A DNA stretch of 64,000 nucleotides from AC-49 sp963817035 (GTDB lineage: Bacteria; Actinomycetota; Thermoleophilia; Solirubrobacterales; Solirubrobacteraceae), in contig CAWFMM010000004.1 in assembly GCA_963817035.1 (NCBI GenBank), positions 1,798,001 through 1,862,000 of the forward strand. The letters are read 5' to 3'. Positions 1 through 8,326 of the stretch are shown in pieces. The position numbers and the translations under genes are program-made. The notes beneath the pieces were generated by a model. That model had not been told where the DNA came from. It saw only the letters and a list, made by a program, of their open reading frames with translations, and made no database searches. Positions within the stretch are counted from its first letter, which is position 1. Each line of letters begins with the position of its first letter.

Positions 1-814
1 CGTCGGCATGGACGAGCAGTGTCTCGGCGGCGTTGCACACGCCGGGGCGCTGCGTCTTGGCGTTGATGACGATCGCCCGGGCCATGGCCAGATCGGCCGA
101 CGCATCGACGTAGACGTGACAGTTCCCCGCCGCGGCGTAGATCACCGGAACCGTGGCGACCCCCTGGAGCGCGGCTTTCAGCCCCTCTCCCCCGCGCGGG
201 ATGATCAGATCGACGACGCCCGCCTGCGTGGCGAGCTCGGCCAGCTCCTCGCGCCCACCGCCGGCGACGAGCGAGATCGCGCCGGACGGGAGCCCCGCGC
301 CGACCGCCGCCGTCGCGGCAACCTCGGCCAGCACCGCATTGGAGTGCACCGCGCTCGACGACCCGCGCAGCACGATCGCGTTGCCCGACTTCACACACAG
401 GGCCGCGGCGTCGATCGTCACGTTGGGGCGCGCCTCATAGACCACGGCGATGACGCCGAGCGGGACCTGGATCTTCGTCACGTCAAGCCCGTTGGGCAGC
501 CGTCCACCGTCGATCACCTCACCGACGGGGTCGGCCAGCGCGGCGACGGCGCGGACACCGGCGGCCATGGCGCCCACGCGGCGCTCGTCGAGCGCCAGGC
601 GATCCATCAGCGCCGACGAAAGTCCACTTTCGCGCCCAGCCTGCAGATCGAGCTCGTTGGCGGCGAGGATCTCGCGCGTCCGCTGCTCGAGCGCCTCGGC
701 GATCGCTGCCAGAGCGGCGTCCTTGGTCTGGGTGTCGAGCGTCGCCAGCGTCGCCGCGGCGGCACGGGCCGCCCGGCAGGTCTCGCTGATCGTGCTCGTG
801 GCGGTCGCGGCCAT
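1..814 (-). CDS. proA: Gamma-glutamyl phosphate reductase (partial, C-terminus outside window)
   Basis: ProA reduces gamma-glutamyl phosphate to glutamate semialdehyde with NADPH, the second step of proline synthesis in the cytoplasm. About 271 residues are visible, from ATG at 814 to the window edge. The N-terminus has the long alpha-helical, alanine-rich start of the family, with LEQRTREILAANELDL. The catalytic cysteine lies in RPGVCNAAETLLVH (about Cys260). The missing C-terminal third is off the edge. It follows a small hypothetical gene by 19 nt, which in turn overlaps proB, so proB-hypothetical-proA looks like one transcript. Identity is secure from family motifs and from the proB neighbour. 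Confidence 0.93.
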   Translation of the reverse strand, partial: MAATATSTISETCRAARAAAATLATLDTQTKDAALAAIAEALEQRTREILAANELDLQAGRESGLSSALMDRLALDERRVGAMAAGVRAVAALADPVGEVIDGGRLPNGLDVTKIQVPLGVIAVVYEARPNVTIDAAALCVKSGNAIVLRGSSSAVHSNAVLAEVAATAAVGAGLPSGAISLVAGGGREELAELATQAGVVDLIIPRGGEGLKAALQGVATVPVIYAAAGNCHVYVDASADLAMARAIVINAKTQRPGVCNAAETLLVHAD

Positions 815-833
815 GACCGCAAAGGGTACGGAC

Positions 834-1232
834 TCAGCGCTGGTGCTTGGCGGCGACACGCGCCGCGACCGCCACCACAAAGTCCTCGCGCGTCAGCTGC
901 GGCGGCGGCGGATGCGACCAGAACCCGAGCCTCCGCGCCCCGTCGAGCGCCGCGTTGTAGCCCGCGACCAGCGCGTCCTCGTCCTCGTACCACTCGATCC
1001 GCGGCGCCATCGCGCCGAGCAGCGTCACGACCGAGTACCCGACGCGCTCGCCCGACCGGCCCATCCCGGCGAGCACACGGCGGCCGCCGACGGTCGTCGT
1101 CGTGCGCGGCCGGCGCACGAGCAGCGGCGACTCGATGACCTCGCGAAACGCGAACGTACCGTCGACCTCGGGATGCAGCCCGCGCCCGGTGTCGGGCAGC
1201 GTGTCGAAGCGCTGGAGCATCGCCTCGGTCAT
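834..1232 (-). CDS. Hypothetical protein encoded between proB and proA
   Basis: A 132-aa protein I do not recognise. Its ATG at 1232 overlaps the proB stop by four bases (ATGA), and proA begins 19 nt after its stop, so it is almost certainly co-transcribed with the proline genes. There is no signal peptide or membrane segment. The chain has a central PRIEWYEDEDALVAGYN stretch and a C-terminal LTREDFVVAVAARVAAKHQR helix. The embedded position suggests a link to proline or glutamate metabolism, or simply a lineage-specific operon insertion. No catalytic motif was seen. The reading frame is well supported by its tight packing. Confidence 0.75.
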   Translation of the reverse strand: MTEAMLQRFDTLPDTGRGLHPEVDGTFAFREVIESPLLVRRPRTTTTVGGRRVLAGMGRSGERVGYSVVTLLGAMAPRIEWYEDEDALVAGYNAALDGARRLGFWSHPPPPQLTREDFVVAVAARVAAKHQR

Positions 1233-2311
1233 GCCAGCACGAAGTAGTCGCGGTGGACCGCCTCGTCGGTCGCCCGCGGCAGCACCGCGCGCACCGATTC
1301 GCTCTTCAGGCCCTTCACGCTGCGAAGCTCCCCCGCGCTGTAGTTGCTGATTCCCTTGCCGATCACGACCGGCCCCTCGCTGACCTCGACGGCGTCGCCG
1401 GCGTCGAACTCGCCCTGCACGTCGACGACGCCGACCGGCAGCAGCGACGTCCCGCCGTCGCGCAGCGCCCGCGCCGCGCCCGCGTCGACCACGAGCGTCC
1501 CGTGCGACGGCTTGGCGTACTTGAGCCACAGCTTGAAGCTCGAATAGCGCTGCTCACGCGCCGGGAACCGCGTCCCCTCCCGCTCACCCTTCAGCACCGC
1601 GGCGAGCGCCTCGCGACGCAGGCCGCTGCAGATCGTCGCCGGGATCCCCGCTGCGGTCGCCATCTCCGCCGCGACGACCTTCGACCGCATTCCGCCCGAG
1701 CCGAGCGGCGATGTCGTGTGCCCAATCTCCAGCGCGTCGTAGTCGGTGATCTCGTCGACGAGCGTCGCCTGCGGGTCGATGCGCGGGTCCGCGGTGTAAA
1801 CGCCGTCGGTGCTCGTGAGCAGCACGAGCTCGTCAGCGCCGATCAGGATCGCAACCTGCGCGGCGAGGAAGTCGTTGTCGCCGAACGTGATCTCCTCGGT
1901 CGCGGTCGTGTCGTTCTCGTTGACGACCGGGACGACGCGCCAGTCGAGCAGCCGCCGCAGCGTGTGGCGCGCGTTGAGGTACTGCGCGCGGGCGCTCATG
2001 TCGAAGAACGTCAGCAGGACCTGGGCACTGCGCACCCCGCGTTCGCGCAGCAGCTCGTCGTAGGCGCGATAGAGGCCGCCCATGCCGACCGCGCTGGCCG
2101 CCTGGAGGTCCTCGATCGCGGTCGGGCGGGTGGTGATCCTCATCTCCCCCAGGCCCCGGGCGATCGCCCCGCTGGTCACCACGACGACGTCGTGGCCCGC
2201 GGCGTGATGTCCGGCGACCTCGTCGCAGATCCCGGCCAGCACGTCGGCGCGCAGCTCGCCGGAGTCGTGCGCGACGATGCTGGAACCGAGCTTGACGACA
2301 ACGACGGCCAT
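1229..2311 (-). CDS. proB: Glutamate 5-kinase with PUA domain
   Basis: ProB phosphorylates glutamate to gamma-glutamyl phosphate, the first and usually feedback-inhibited step of proline synthesis. The 360-aa product has the amino-acid kinase fold: N-terminal VVVKLGSSIV (phosphate loop), VVVVTSGAIARG, the substrate/ATP segment VVPVNENDTTATEEITFGDND, and LLTSTDGVYTADP. Residues about 270-360 form a C-terminal PUA domain starting near GTLVVDAGAARAL, as in full-length ProB. The ATG at 2311 gives MAVVVVKLGSS, the normal family start. It begins 13 nt after the obgE stop, and its own stop overlaps the next gene by 4 nt. Confidence 0.96.
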   Translation of the reverse strand: MAVVVVKLGSSIVAHDSGELRADVLAGICDEVAGHHAAGHDVVVVTSGAIARGLGEMRITTRPTAIEDLQAASAVGMGGLYRAYDELLRERGVRSAQVLLTFFDMSARAQYLNARHTLRRLLDWRVVPVVNENDTTATEEITFGDNDFLAAQVAILIGADELVLLTSTDGVYTADPRIDPQATLVDEITDYDALEIGHTTSPLGSGGMRSKVVAAEMATAAGIPATICSGLRREALAAVLKGEREGTRFPAREQRYSSFKLWLKYAKPSHGTLVVDAGAARALRDGGTSLLPVGVVDVQGEFDAGDAVEVSEGPVVIGKGISNYSAGELRSVKGLKSESVRAVLPRATDEAVHRDYFVLA

Positions 2312-2324
2312 GGCCCTGGGCAGC

Positions 2325-3665
2325 TTATGGGTCGAGCTCGAAGACGACGCCCGCGATCTCCACATCGTCACCGGGCTCGAAGCCTTCGGTCTCCAGGGCA
2401 GTCATCACACCCATCCGCCGCAGCCGCCCCTCGATGTGCGCCAGCGACTCCTCGTTGTCGAGGTGATGGCGGGCGATCAACCGCTCGACCTGCTCACCGC
2501 TGACGCGAAAGACGCCGTCGTCGACGCGCTGGACCGCGAATCCGCGTCCCGCTGCCGGGCGGAAGACGCGATGCTCGGCCAGCGTCTGCTCGGCCGCGAG
2601 CTCGGGCGCCCAGGCAGTCGCCGGGCCGTGCATCGGGACGCGGCGCAGCAGCTCGACGGCGAGCTCGTCGAGTCCGGCGCCGGTCGCGCTCGAGGTCACG
2701 AGCACGGGCACGATCGCGTCGGGGTCCTCGCTCTCCCACTCCTCGCGCGGGGACTCCTCGCCGTTGAGCTGCTCGCGCCAGAACTCGAGCGCCGACTGGG
2801 CGTCCGCGGGCGGGACGAGGTCTGCCTTCGACAGCACGAGCACGCGCGGCAGCGCGGCGAGCCGCGGATCGTGCGCCGCGAGCTCAGCTTCGATCGTGGC
2901 GTAGTTGTCCAGCGGATCGGAGCCGTCGAGCGGCGCCAGGTCGAGTACGTGGACGAGCAGCCGGCAGCGCTCGACGTGGGCGAGGAAATCGTGACCGAGG
3001 CCGGCCCCCTCGCTGGCCCCCTCGATCAGGCCGGGGATGTCGGCGACGACGAGCTGGCGGTCGGCGGCCTCGAGCGTCCCGAGCACGGGCGACAACGTGG
3101 TGAACGGGTAGCTGCCGATCTTCGGCGCCGCGCGGGTCATGCGCCCCAGCAGAGACGACTTGCCGGCGTTGGGCACGCCGACGAGGCCGACGTCGGCGAG
3201 CAGCTTGAGCTGCAGGTCGACCCACTGCTCCTCGCCCTCGAGGCCGCGTTCGGCGAAGCGCGGGGACTGGCGCGTGGCCGACTTGAACTGGCGGTTGCCG
3301 CGGCCACCGCCCCCGCCGTGGGCGACGATCACCTGCTGGCCGGGCGTGACGAGATCGTGGACCGTGCCATCGGCGGCGTGAACCTCAGTCCCCGGGGGGA
3401 CGCGGACAATCAGGTCCTCGCCGTCGGCCCCATGGCGTTGCTGACCCTCGCCGTGGCGCCCACGCGCCGCCTTGTAGTGCGCGCGGCGTTTGAACGACTG
3501 CAGGTCGCGCAGCGAGTCGTCGCACAGCAGGACGATGTTGCCGCCGCGCCCGCCATCGCCGCCGTCGGGTCCGCCCTTGGGCACATGAGCCTCGCGGCGG
3601 AAACTCATGCAGCCGTCGCCGCCGCCACCGGCGTGGATGTGAATGCGGGCCTTGTCGGAGAGCAC
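2325..3665 (-). CDS. obgE: Obg-family GTPase
   Basis: Obg is a ribosome-associated GTPase acting in 50S assembly and the stringent response. The 446-aa product has all three domains. The glycine-rich Obg domain covers residues 1-158 (HAGGGGDGCMSFRREAHVPKGGP). The G domain has P-loop GVPNAGKSS at about 163-171, DIPGLIEGA as G3 and a KAD specificity motif. The C-terminal OCT domain ends near the stop (EGRLRRMGVMTALETEGFEPGD). I place the start at GTG 3665 (VLSDKARIHIH), which matches the usual Obg N-terminus; longer in-frame extensions have no family support. proB follows 13 nt downstream. Unusually, rpmA is not directly upstream, because an SDR gene on the other strand sits between them. Confidence 0.95.
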   Translation of the reverse strand: MLSDKARIHIHAGGGGDGCMSFRREAHVPKGGPDGGDGGRGGNIVLLCDDSLRDLQSFKRRAHYKAARGRHGEGQQRHGADGEDLIVRVPPGTEVHAADGTVHDLVTPGQQVIVAHGGGGGRGNRQFKSATRQSPRFAERGLEGEEQWVDLQLKLLADVGLVGVPNAGKSSLLGRMTRAAPKIGSYPFTTLSPVLGTLEAADRQLVVADIPGLIEGASEGAGLGHDFLAHVERCRLLVHVLDLAPLDGSDPLDNYATIEAELAAHDPRLAALPRVLVLSKADLVPPADAQSALEFWREQLNGEESPREEWESEDPDAIVPVLVTSSATGAGLDELAVELLRRVPMHGPATAWAPELAAEQTLAEHRVFRPAAGRGFAVQRVDDGVFRVSGEQVERLIARHHLDNEESLAHIEGRLRRMGVMTALETEGFEPGDDVEIAGVVFELDP

Positions 3666-3801
3666 GGCATGCAACGGTACGCGACCGCGGGGCCAACCTG
3701 ACAATCGACGGTCGCCGGTGCACTGGACGACGACGACCGAAAGACGGTCACCGCGAGCGCGAACATCCGGGTGCTTCCTCCGCCTCTCTAGAGTGCGGGC
3801 C

Positions 3802-4491
3802 ATGTCCCACAACCGCGTCTTTCTCATCACCGGAGCCTCAACCGGCATCGGCGCCGCCACCGCCCGCCACGCCGAGCAGCTCGGCTATCGGCTCGTCCTC
3901 GCCGCCCGTTCGACCGACACCCTCGAGGCGCTGGCGCAGGAGCTCGGCGGCCCTGAGCGCGCGATCGCGGTGACGTGCGACGTCACCGAGTGGGATCAGC
4001 AACAGGCGCTCGTCGCGACAGCGCTCGAGCACTTCGGCTCGATCGACGTCGCGTTCGCAAACGCCGGCTTCGGGATCGGGCGGGGCTTCCTCAACGGCGA
4101 CCCCGGGGAGTGGAAGTCGATGGTCCTGACCAACGTCTATGGCGCCGCGCTGACGATCCGCGCAACGCTCGAGGCGCTCAAGGCGTCGACCGGCCACCTG
4201 CTGCTGACCGGCTCGGTCGCCGGACGCCGGGCGCTTCCCGGCTCGCTCTACAGCGCGACCAAGTGGGCGGTCACCGCGATGGGCGAATCGGCGCGCCAGG
4301 AGCTCAACGGCACCGGCGTGCGCGTCACGCTGATCGAGCCCGGAATGGTCGACACGCCGTTCTTCGACAACAAGCCGACCGACCCGCTCGAGGCCGACGA
4401 CATCGCCCGCGCCGTCCTCTACGCCGTGTCGCAGCCCGCGCACGTCGACGTCAACGAGATCCTCATCCGCCCGACCGCCCAGGAGGGCTGA
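3802..4491 (+). CDS. Short-chain dehydrogenase/reductase
   Basis: A 229-aa NAD(P)-dependent oxidoreductase of the classical SDR family; the substrate is unknown. The cofactor motif is ITGASTGIGAATA near the N-terminus, followed by NAG in FANAGFGIG and the catalytic Ser in LLTGSVAGRRALPG with YSATK (Tyr-x3-Lys). VTLIEPGMVDTPF follows, as in many SDRs. The start is ATG 3802. It is the only plus-strand gene in the first 13 kb and separates rpmA from obgE, genes normally adjacent in one operon, so it looks like an insertion into an ancestral operon. It diverges from obgE across about 136 nt that must hold the obgE promoter. Confidence 0.9.
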   Translation: MSHNRVFLITGASTGIGAATARHAEQLGYRLVLAARSTDTLEALAQELGGPERAIAVTCDVTEWDQQQALVATALEHFGSIDVAFANAGFGIGRGFLNGDPGEWKSMVLTNVYGAALTIRATLEALKASTGHLLLTGSVAGRRALPGSLYSATKWAVTAMGESARQELNGTGVRVTLIEPGMVDTPFFDNKPTDPLEADDIARAVLYAVSQPAHVDVNEILIRPTAQEG

Positions 4492-4574
4492 CCCGCGATG
4501 CGCAACCCGGCGCCCGGGGACCCCTAACCCATCGATGCTGCTGTTCCGGGCCCGCCGCCAAACGCGGCGATCCG

Positions 4575-4835
4575 TCAGTCCGCGGCGGTGGCGACGATCG
4601 ACACCGTGCGCCCGGCGCGGCCTTCGGTGAACTGCACGGTGCCCGCCGAACGGGCATAGAGCGTGTGATCGCGGCCGATGCCGACGCCCGTGCCCGGGCG
4701 AAAGACGGTGCCGCGCTGGCGGACGATGATCTCGCCGCCGCTGACGATCTGGCCGGCGAAGATCTTGACGCCGAGCATCTTGGGCTTGGAGTCGCGCCCG
4801 TTGCGCGAGGAGCCCAGTCCCTTCTTATGCGCCAT
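4575..4835 (-). CDS. rpmA: 50S ribosomal protein L27
   Basis: Large-subunit protein L27, 86 aa, whose N-terminal tail reaches the peptidyl-transferase centre. The sequence MAHKKGLGSSRNGRDS, then VKIFAGQIVSGGEIIVRQRGT and RPGTGVGIGRDHTLYA, is the standard L27 pattern. The N-terminus lacks the cleaved extension seen in Firmicutes. The start overlaps the end of rplU by 11 nt, so the two are translationally coupled. Its stop faces the end of the plus-strand SDR gene across about 83 nt in which I see no clear terminator. Confidence 0.97.
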   Translation of the reverse strand: MAHKKGLGSSRNGRDSKPKMLGVKIFAGQIVSGGEIIVRQRGTVFRPGTGVGIGRDHTLYARSAGTVQFTEGRAGRTVSIVATAAD

Positions 4836-5199
4836 CGGTGGTCGCCTCCTCCTTCTCGGCCGCGGGCTGCGCGGCCGCCTTGGGCTTCGACGCGCCGCCG
4901 GCGAGCTTGGTGACCTCGATGCGGGTCAGCTCCTGGCGGTGGCCGGTGCGGCGCTTGTAGCCGCGCTTGGGCTTGAACTTGAACACGCGCAGCTTCGGGC
5001 CGCGCTCGTGGCCGAGGATCTTCGCCTCGACCGAGACCTTGGCCAGCCCCGCCGCGTCGAACACGGTGTCATCGGAGCGGAACAGGATCGGCTCGAGGGT
5101 CACCGTCGCGCCCTCGTCCTGAGGCAGGCGTTCGATGAGCAGGGTCTGGCCCTGCTCGACGCGGTACTGCTTACCGCCCGTTTTCACGATCGCGTACAT
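4825..5199 (-). CDS. rplU: 50S ribosomal protein L21
   Basis: Large-subunit protein L21, 124 aa. The core MYAIVKTGGKQYRVEQGQTLLIERL and the RNA-binding end VFKFKPKRGYKRRTGHRQELTRIEVTKL are canonical. About 20 extra residues rich in Ala, Lys and Glu follow the usual L21 end (the family is normally near 103 aa); such tails are common in actinobacteria. The gene starts 11 nt after the rng stop and overlaps rpmA. The gap is too short for an L21 leader regulator, so its expression probably comes from upstream. Confidence 0.97.
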   Translation of the reverse strand: MYAIVKTGGKQYRVEQGQTLLIERLPQDEGATVTLEPILFRSDDTVFDAAGLAKVSVEAKILGHERGPKLRVFKFKPKRGYKRRTGHRQELTRIEVTKLAGGASKPKAAAQPAAEKEEATTDGA

Positions 5200-5210
5200 G
5201 GGTGATCAGC

Positions 5211-7124
5211 TCAGGATTCAGGAGAGGAAGTGGACTCGGCAGTGGCAGCCGAACGGCGCCGTCCGCCTCTGCGGCCGCGGCGCCGAGGCTTCGATTCTAC
5301 GTCATCGGCGCCCGGTCCGGCCTCATCCATGTCGGCGGGGTCCACCAGCTCGGCCACGGCCGCAGTGCGGCCGGCCTCGACGATGCGCACCAGGCGCTTG
5401 GATCCGATGAGCCGAACGGCCCCCTTGACCGACACGATGTACCCGTCGATCTTGGCCACCGCGTCGTCGACCTCGTACATGTGCGGCTCGACGATCTCGA
5501 CCAGCACCTCCTCGCCGGACTTGAACGGCACCGCGGTCTCCTCGACGTCCTCCCGCGTTCCTTCGAGCACGATGTCGAAGTGATCCAGCGGCAACCCCTC
5601 GGAGCCCTGGAAGTGGAAGCGCCGGCCGGTCTCGGCCTCGAGCTGATGCAGCACGCGCGAGCCGTTGCCGGTCAGCTGGGCGCTGACCCGCGGGTTCATC
5701 TGGATCAGGAACGCCTCGACGTCGCGCGGAGCGCGCGAGCCGATCTCGCGCAGGCGACGCTCGAACTCGATCGAGATCGTCTCCTCGGACTTGATCACGC
5801 CGTCGCCGTCACAGGTCGGGCACGGGCGCGTGAGAATCTCGCGCACGCCCTCGGTCACGTTCTGGCGCGTCATCTCGACGAGGCCGAGCTTGGAGATCTC
5901 GGCCGTGAACGTCTTCGTGCGGTCCTCGCCGAGCGCCGAGCGCAGCGTCTTGAGCACCGCCTCGCGGTTGCGCGCCCGCGCCATGTCGATGAAGTCGATG
6001 ACGATGATGCCGCCGATGTCGCGCAGCCGCAGCTGGCTGACCACGGCCTCGGCCGCCTCGAGGTTCGTGCGGGTGATCGTGTCCTCGAGGCGCGCCTGCT
6101 TGCCGCGCCCGACGAACGAGCCCGAGTTGACGTCGATCACGGTCAGCGCCTCGCCGTAGTCGATCATCAGGTAGCCGCCCGATGGCAGATCGACCCGGCG
6201 CGAGATCAGGCCCTCGATGACCGGTTCGACCTCATAGGCGTCGAGCAGCGGCGTCGACTCCTGGTAGAGCTCGACGCGATCGACGAGATCGGGGGCGGTG
6301 CGCGAGAAGAACGACACGAGCCGCTGGTGCTGGCCCTCGTCGTCGACCACGGCGCGCTCGAAGTCGGCCGAGAAGATGTCGCGCACGACGCGGACCGACA
6401 GGTCGGCCTCCTGGAAGACGAGGTCGGGCGCGGTCGACTCGGCGACGCGCTTCTCGAGCACCTCGTGGAGCTTGAACAGGTACTGCAGCTCGCGCTCGAA
6501 GTCGGCGCGCTTCGCGCCGTGGGCCGCGGTGCGGATGATCGCGCCGCCGCCGTGGAGGTCGAGCGCCTTGGCCTCCTTGCGCAGCCGCTCGCGCTCCTTG
6601 TCCTCGAGGCGCTTGGACACGCCGACGCCCTCGCCGGTCGGCGTGTAGACCATGTAGCGCCCGGCGATCGTGAGGTCCATCGAGAGCCGCGCGCCCTTGG
6701 TCTTCAGCGGGTCCTTGACGACCTGGACGACGACCTCCTGGCCCGGCTTGAGCAGGTCGGAGATCTTCTTGCCCGAGCCCTCACGCCCGCGACGGGCGAC
6801 CTCGACCCCGGGCAGGACGATCTCGTCGACGTGCAGGAAGCCGTTCTTGTCGAGGCCGATGTCGACGAACGCCGCCTCGAGACCGGGCAGGACGTTGTCG
6901 ACCCGGCCCTTGTAGATGTTGCCGACGATCGAGCGATTCGAGCGGCGCTCGAAGTACAGCTCGGCGACGCGCCAGCCGTCAGACCCGTTGGATCCGGTGG
7001 CCTTCTTGGGAGAGCGGCCGCGGCCACGCGACGATGACGCCGCGGCGGCGGGGGTTCCCGTTGCTTCCATCAGCGCCACGCGGGTCTCCCCGCGGTCCAC
7101 GCTGACGAGAACTTGTTTTCTCAC
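5211..7124 (-). CDS. rng: Ribonuclease E/G family endoribonuclease
   Basis: Endoribonuclease of the RNase E/G family acting in rRNA maturation and mRNA decay. The 637-aa product has an N-terminal strand (VRKQVLVSVDRGETRVALMEATG), an Ala/Ser/Arg-rich insert of about 30 residues, an S1 domain (NIYKGRVDNVLPGLEAAFVDIGLDKNGFLH), and the catalytic core with Mg-binding Asp in TVIDVNSGSFVG and IIVIDFIDMARARN. The zinc-link motif is RPCPTCDGDG. A basic Arg/Gly-rich tail ends the protein. I use GTG 7124 as start: an AAAAGG purine run lies about nine bases upstream, and it matches the RNase G N-terminus. The rodA stop lies 17 nt upstream, so the gene is probably in the mre operon. Confidence 0.93.
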   Translation of the reverse strand: MRKQVLVSVDRGETRVALMEATGTPAAAASSSRGRGRSPKKATGSNGSDGWRVAELYFERRSNRSIVGNIYKGRVDNVLPGLEAAFVDIGLDKNGFLHVDEIVLPGVEVARRGREGSGKKISDLLKPGQEVVVQVVKDPLKTKGARLSMDLTIAGRYMVYTPTGEGVGVSKRLEDKERERLRKEAKALDLHGGGAIIRTAAHGAKRADFERELQYLFKLHEVLEKRVAESTAPDLVFQEADLSVRVVRDIFSADFERAVVDDEGQHQRLVSFFSRTAPDLVDRVELYQESTPLLDAYEVEPVIEGLISRRVDLPSGGYLMIDYGEALTVIDVNSGSFVGRGKQARLEDTITRTNLEAAEAVVSQLRLRDIGGIIVIDFIDMARARNREAVLKTLRSALGEDRTKTFTAEISKLGLVEMTRQNVTEGVREILTRPCPTCDGDGVIKSEETISIEFERRLREIGSRAPRDVEAFLIQMNPRVSAQLTGNGSRVLHQLEAETGRRFHFQGSEGLPLDHFDIVLEGTREDVEETAVPFKSGEEVLVEIVEPHMYEVDDAVAKIDGYIVSVKGAVRLIGSKRLVRIVEAGRTAAVAELVDPADMDEAGPGADDVESKPRRRGRRGGRRRSAATAESTSSPES

Positions 7125-7141
7125 GATGTACGACCTTTTCT

Positions 7142-8326
7142 CTACAGGGTCAGGATGCGGCCCTTGAGCGCGGCCGCGCGCCTGCCCTGCGCATAGATGG
7201 ATTGGAGCAGCCCCACCGCAAGCAGCGTGGTGACCACCGAAGAACCGCCGTAGCTGACCATCGGCAATGGGATACCGGTGATCGGCATGATCCCGAGCGT
7301 CATCCCGACGTTGACGAAGACCTGGAACATCAGCATCGCGACGATGCCGCCGGCGAGTAAGGCGCCGTACAGGTTCTTGGCCATGGTCAGGATGCGCAGG
7401 CCACGCCAGATGAGCAGCCCGAACAGCGACAGGACGAGCGCGGAGCCGACGAAGCCCCAGCGCTCTCCGATCGAGGCATTGATGAAGTCGGTACGAGGCT
7501 CGGGTAGGTAGCCGAGCTTCGCCTGGGTGGCGCGCTGTCCGCGACCGGTCTTCTCGCCGGATCCGATCGCGACCAGCGACTGGTGCTGCTGGAACCCCTG
7601 ACTCGCGGGGTTCTCGGAAGGGTGCAGGAACGCCGTCAGGCGATCGAGCTGATACTGCTTGATGGGGTGGACGCCGACCGCCGGAGCGGCGACGAGGACA
7701 AGAGCGATGGCCACCGCGCCGAGCGAGAACAGCGCGGCGAAGTGCTGCCACGGTGTGCCCGCCACGTAGAGCACGGCGAGCGCGATGGCGATGTAGACCA
7801 GCGCCGACCCGAGGTCGGGCTGGGCCATGACAAGGACCGCGGGCACGAGCGCGAGCAACATCACCCGCGCGGTGGTATCGCGCTCGGAGATCCGTCGTGA
7901 GCGATCCACGACGAACCCGGCGAGGACGACGATGAGCAGGACCTTGCCCAGCTCGGACGCCTGGAAGGAGAAGAAGGGAAGCGAGATCGCGCGCGTCGCG
8001 CCCTTGGCCTCGGAGCCGAGGCCGAAGACGACCAGGATCGAGGCCATCAGCAGCGCATAGATTCCGTACTTGAGCTCGCGCAGCCGCGAGTAGTCGACGC
8101 GGGCGATGACGATCGCCATCAGGCCGCCGACGAGGAAGTAGATCGCCTGACGCTGGACGTAGAACGAGGGGCTCGTCCCGTTCGGCGTCGCCGCGTGCAG
8201 GGCGGCGAGCGAGCAGCCCATGATCCCGAGCACCGCGAGCGCCAGCACGCCGTCGAACGGCAGCAGGCCCTGTAGCCGGATCGGCGCGCGGGTCTCGGAG
8301 ACGTCGTGGATCGGCGTCGCGGTCAT
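7142..8326 (-). CDS. rodA: Rod-shape SEDS peptidoglycan polymerase RodA
   Basis: SEDS-family glycosyltransferase that polymerises lipid II during cell elongation, paired with a class B PBP. The 394-aa polytopic protein has about ten membrane segments and the family region PEPRTDFINASIGERWGFVG, whose Asp is the catalytic candidate. The ATG at 8326 overlaps the mrdA stop by four bases (ATGA); a GTG-type extension 27 nt upstream is possible but would break that coupling. The PBP2 gene directly upstream makes RodA rather than FtsW the best call. Confidence 0.93.
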   Translation of the reverse strand: MTATPIHDVSETRAPIRLQGLLPFDGVLALAVLGIMGCSLAALHAATPNGTSPSFYVQRQAIYFLVGGLMAIVIARVDYSRLRELKYGIYALLMASILVVFGLGSEAKGATRAISLPFFSFQASELGKVLLIVVLAGFVVDRSRRISERDTTARVMLLALVPAVLVMAQPDLGSALVYIAIALAVLYVAGTPWQHFAALFSLGAVAIALVLVAAPAVGVHPIKQYQLDRLTAFLHPSENPASQGFQQHQSLVAIGSGEKTGRGQRATQAKLGYLPEPRTDFINASIGERWGFVGSALVLSLFGLLIWRGLRILTMAKNLYGALLAGGIVAMLMFQVFVNVGMTLGIMPITGIPLPMVSYGGSSVVTTLLAVGLLQSIYAQGRRAAALKGRILTL

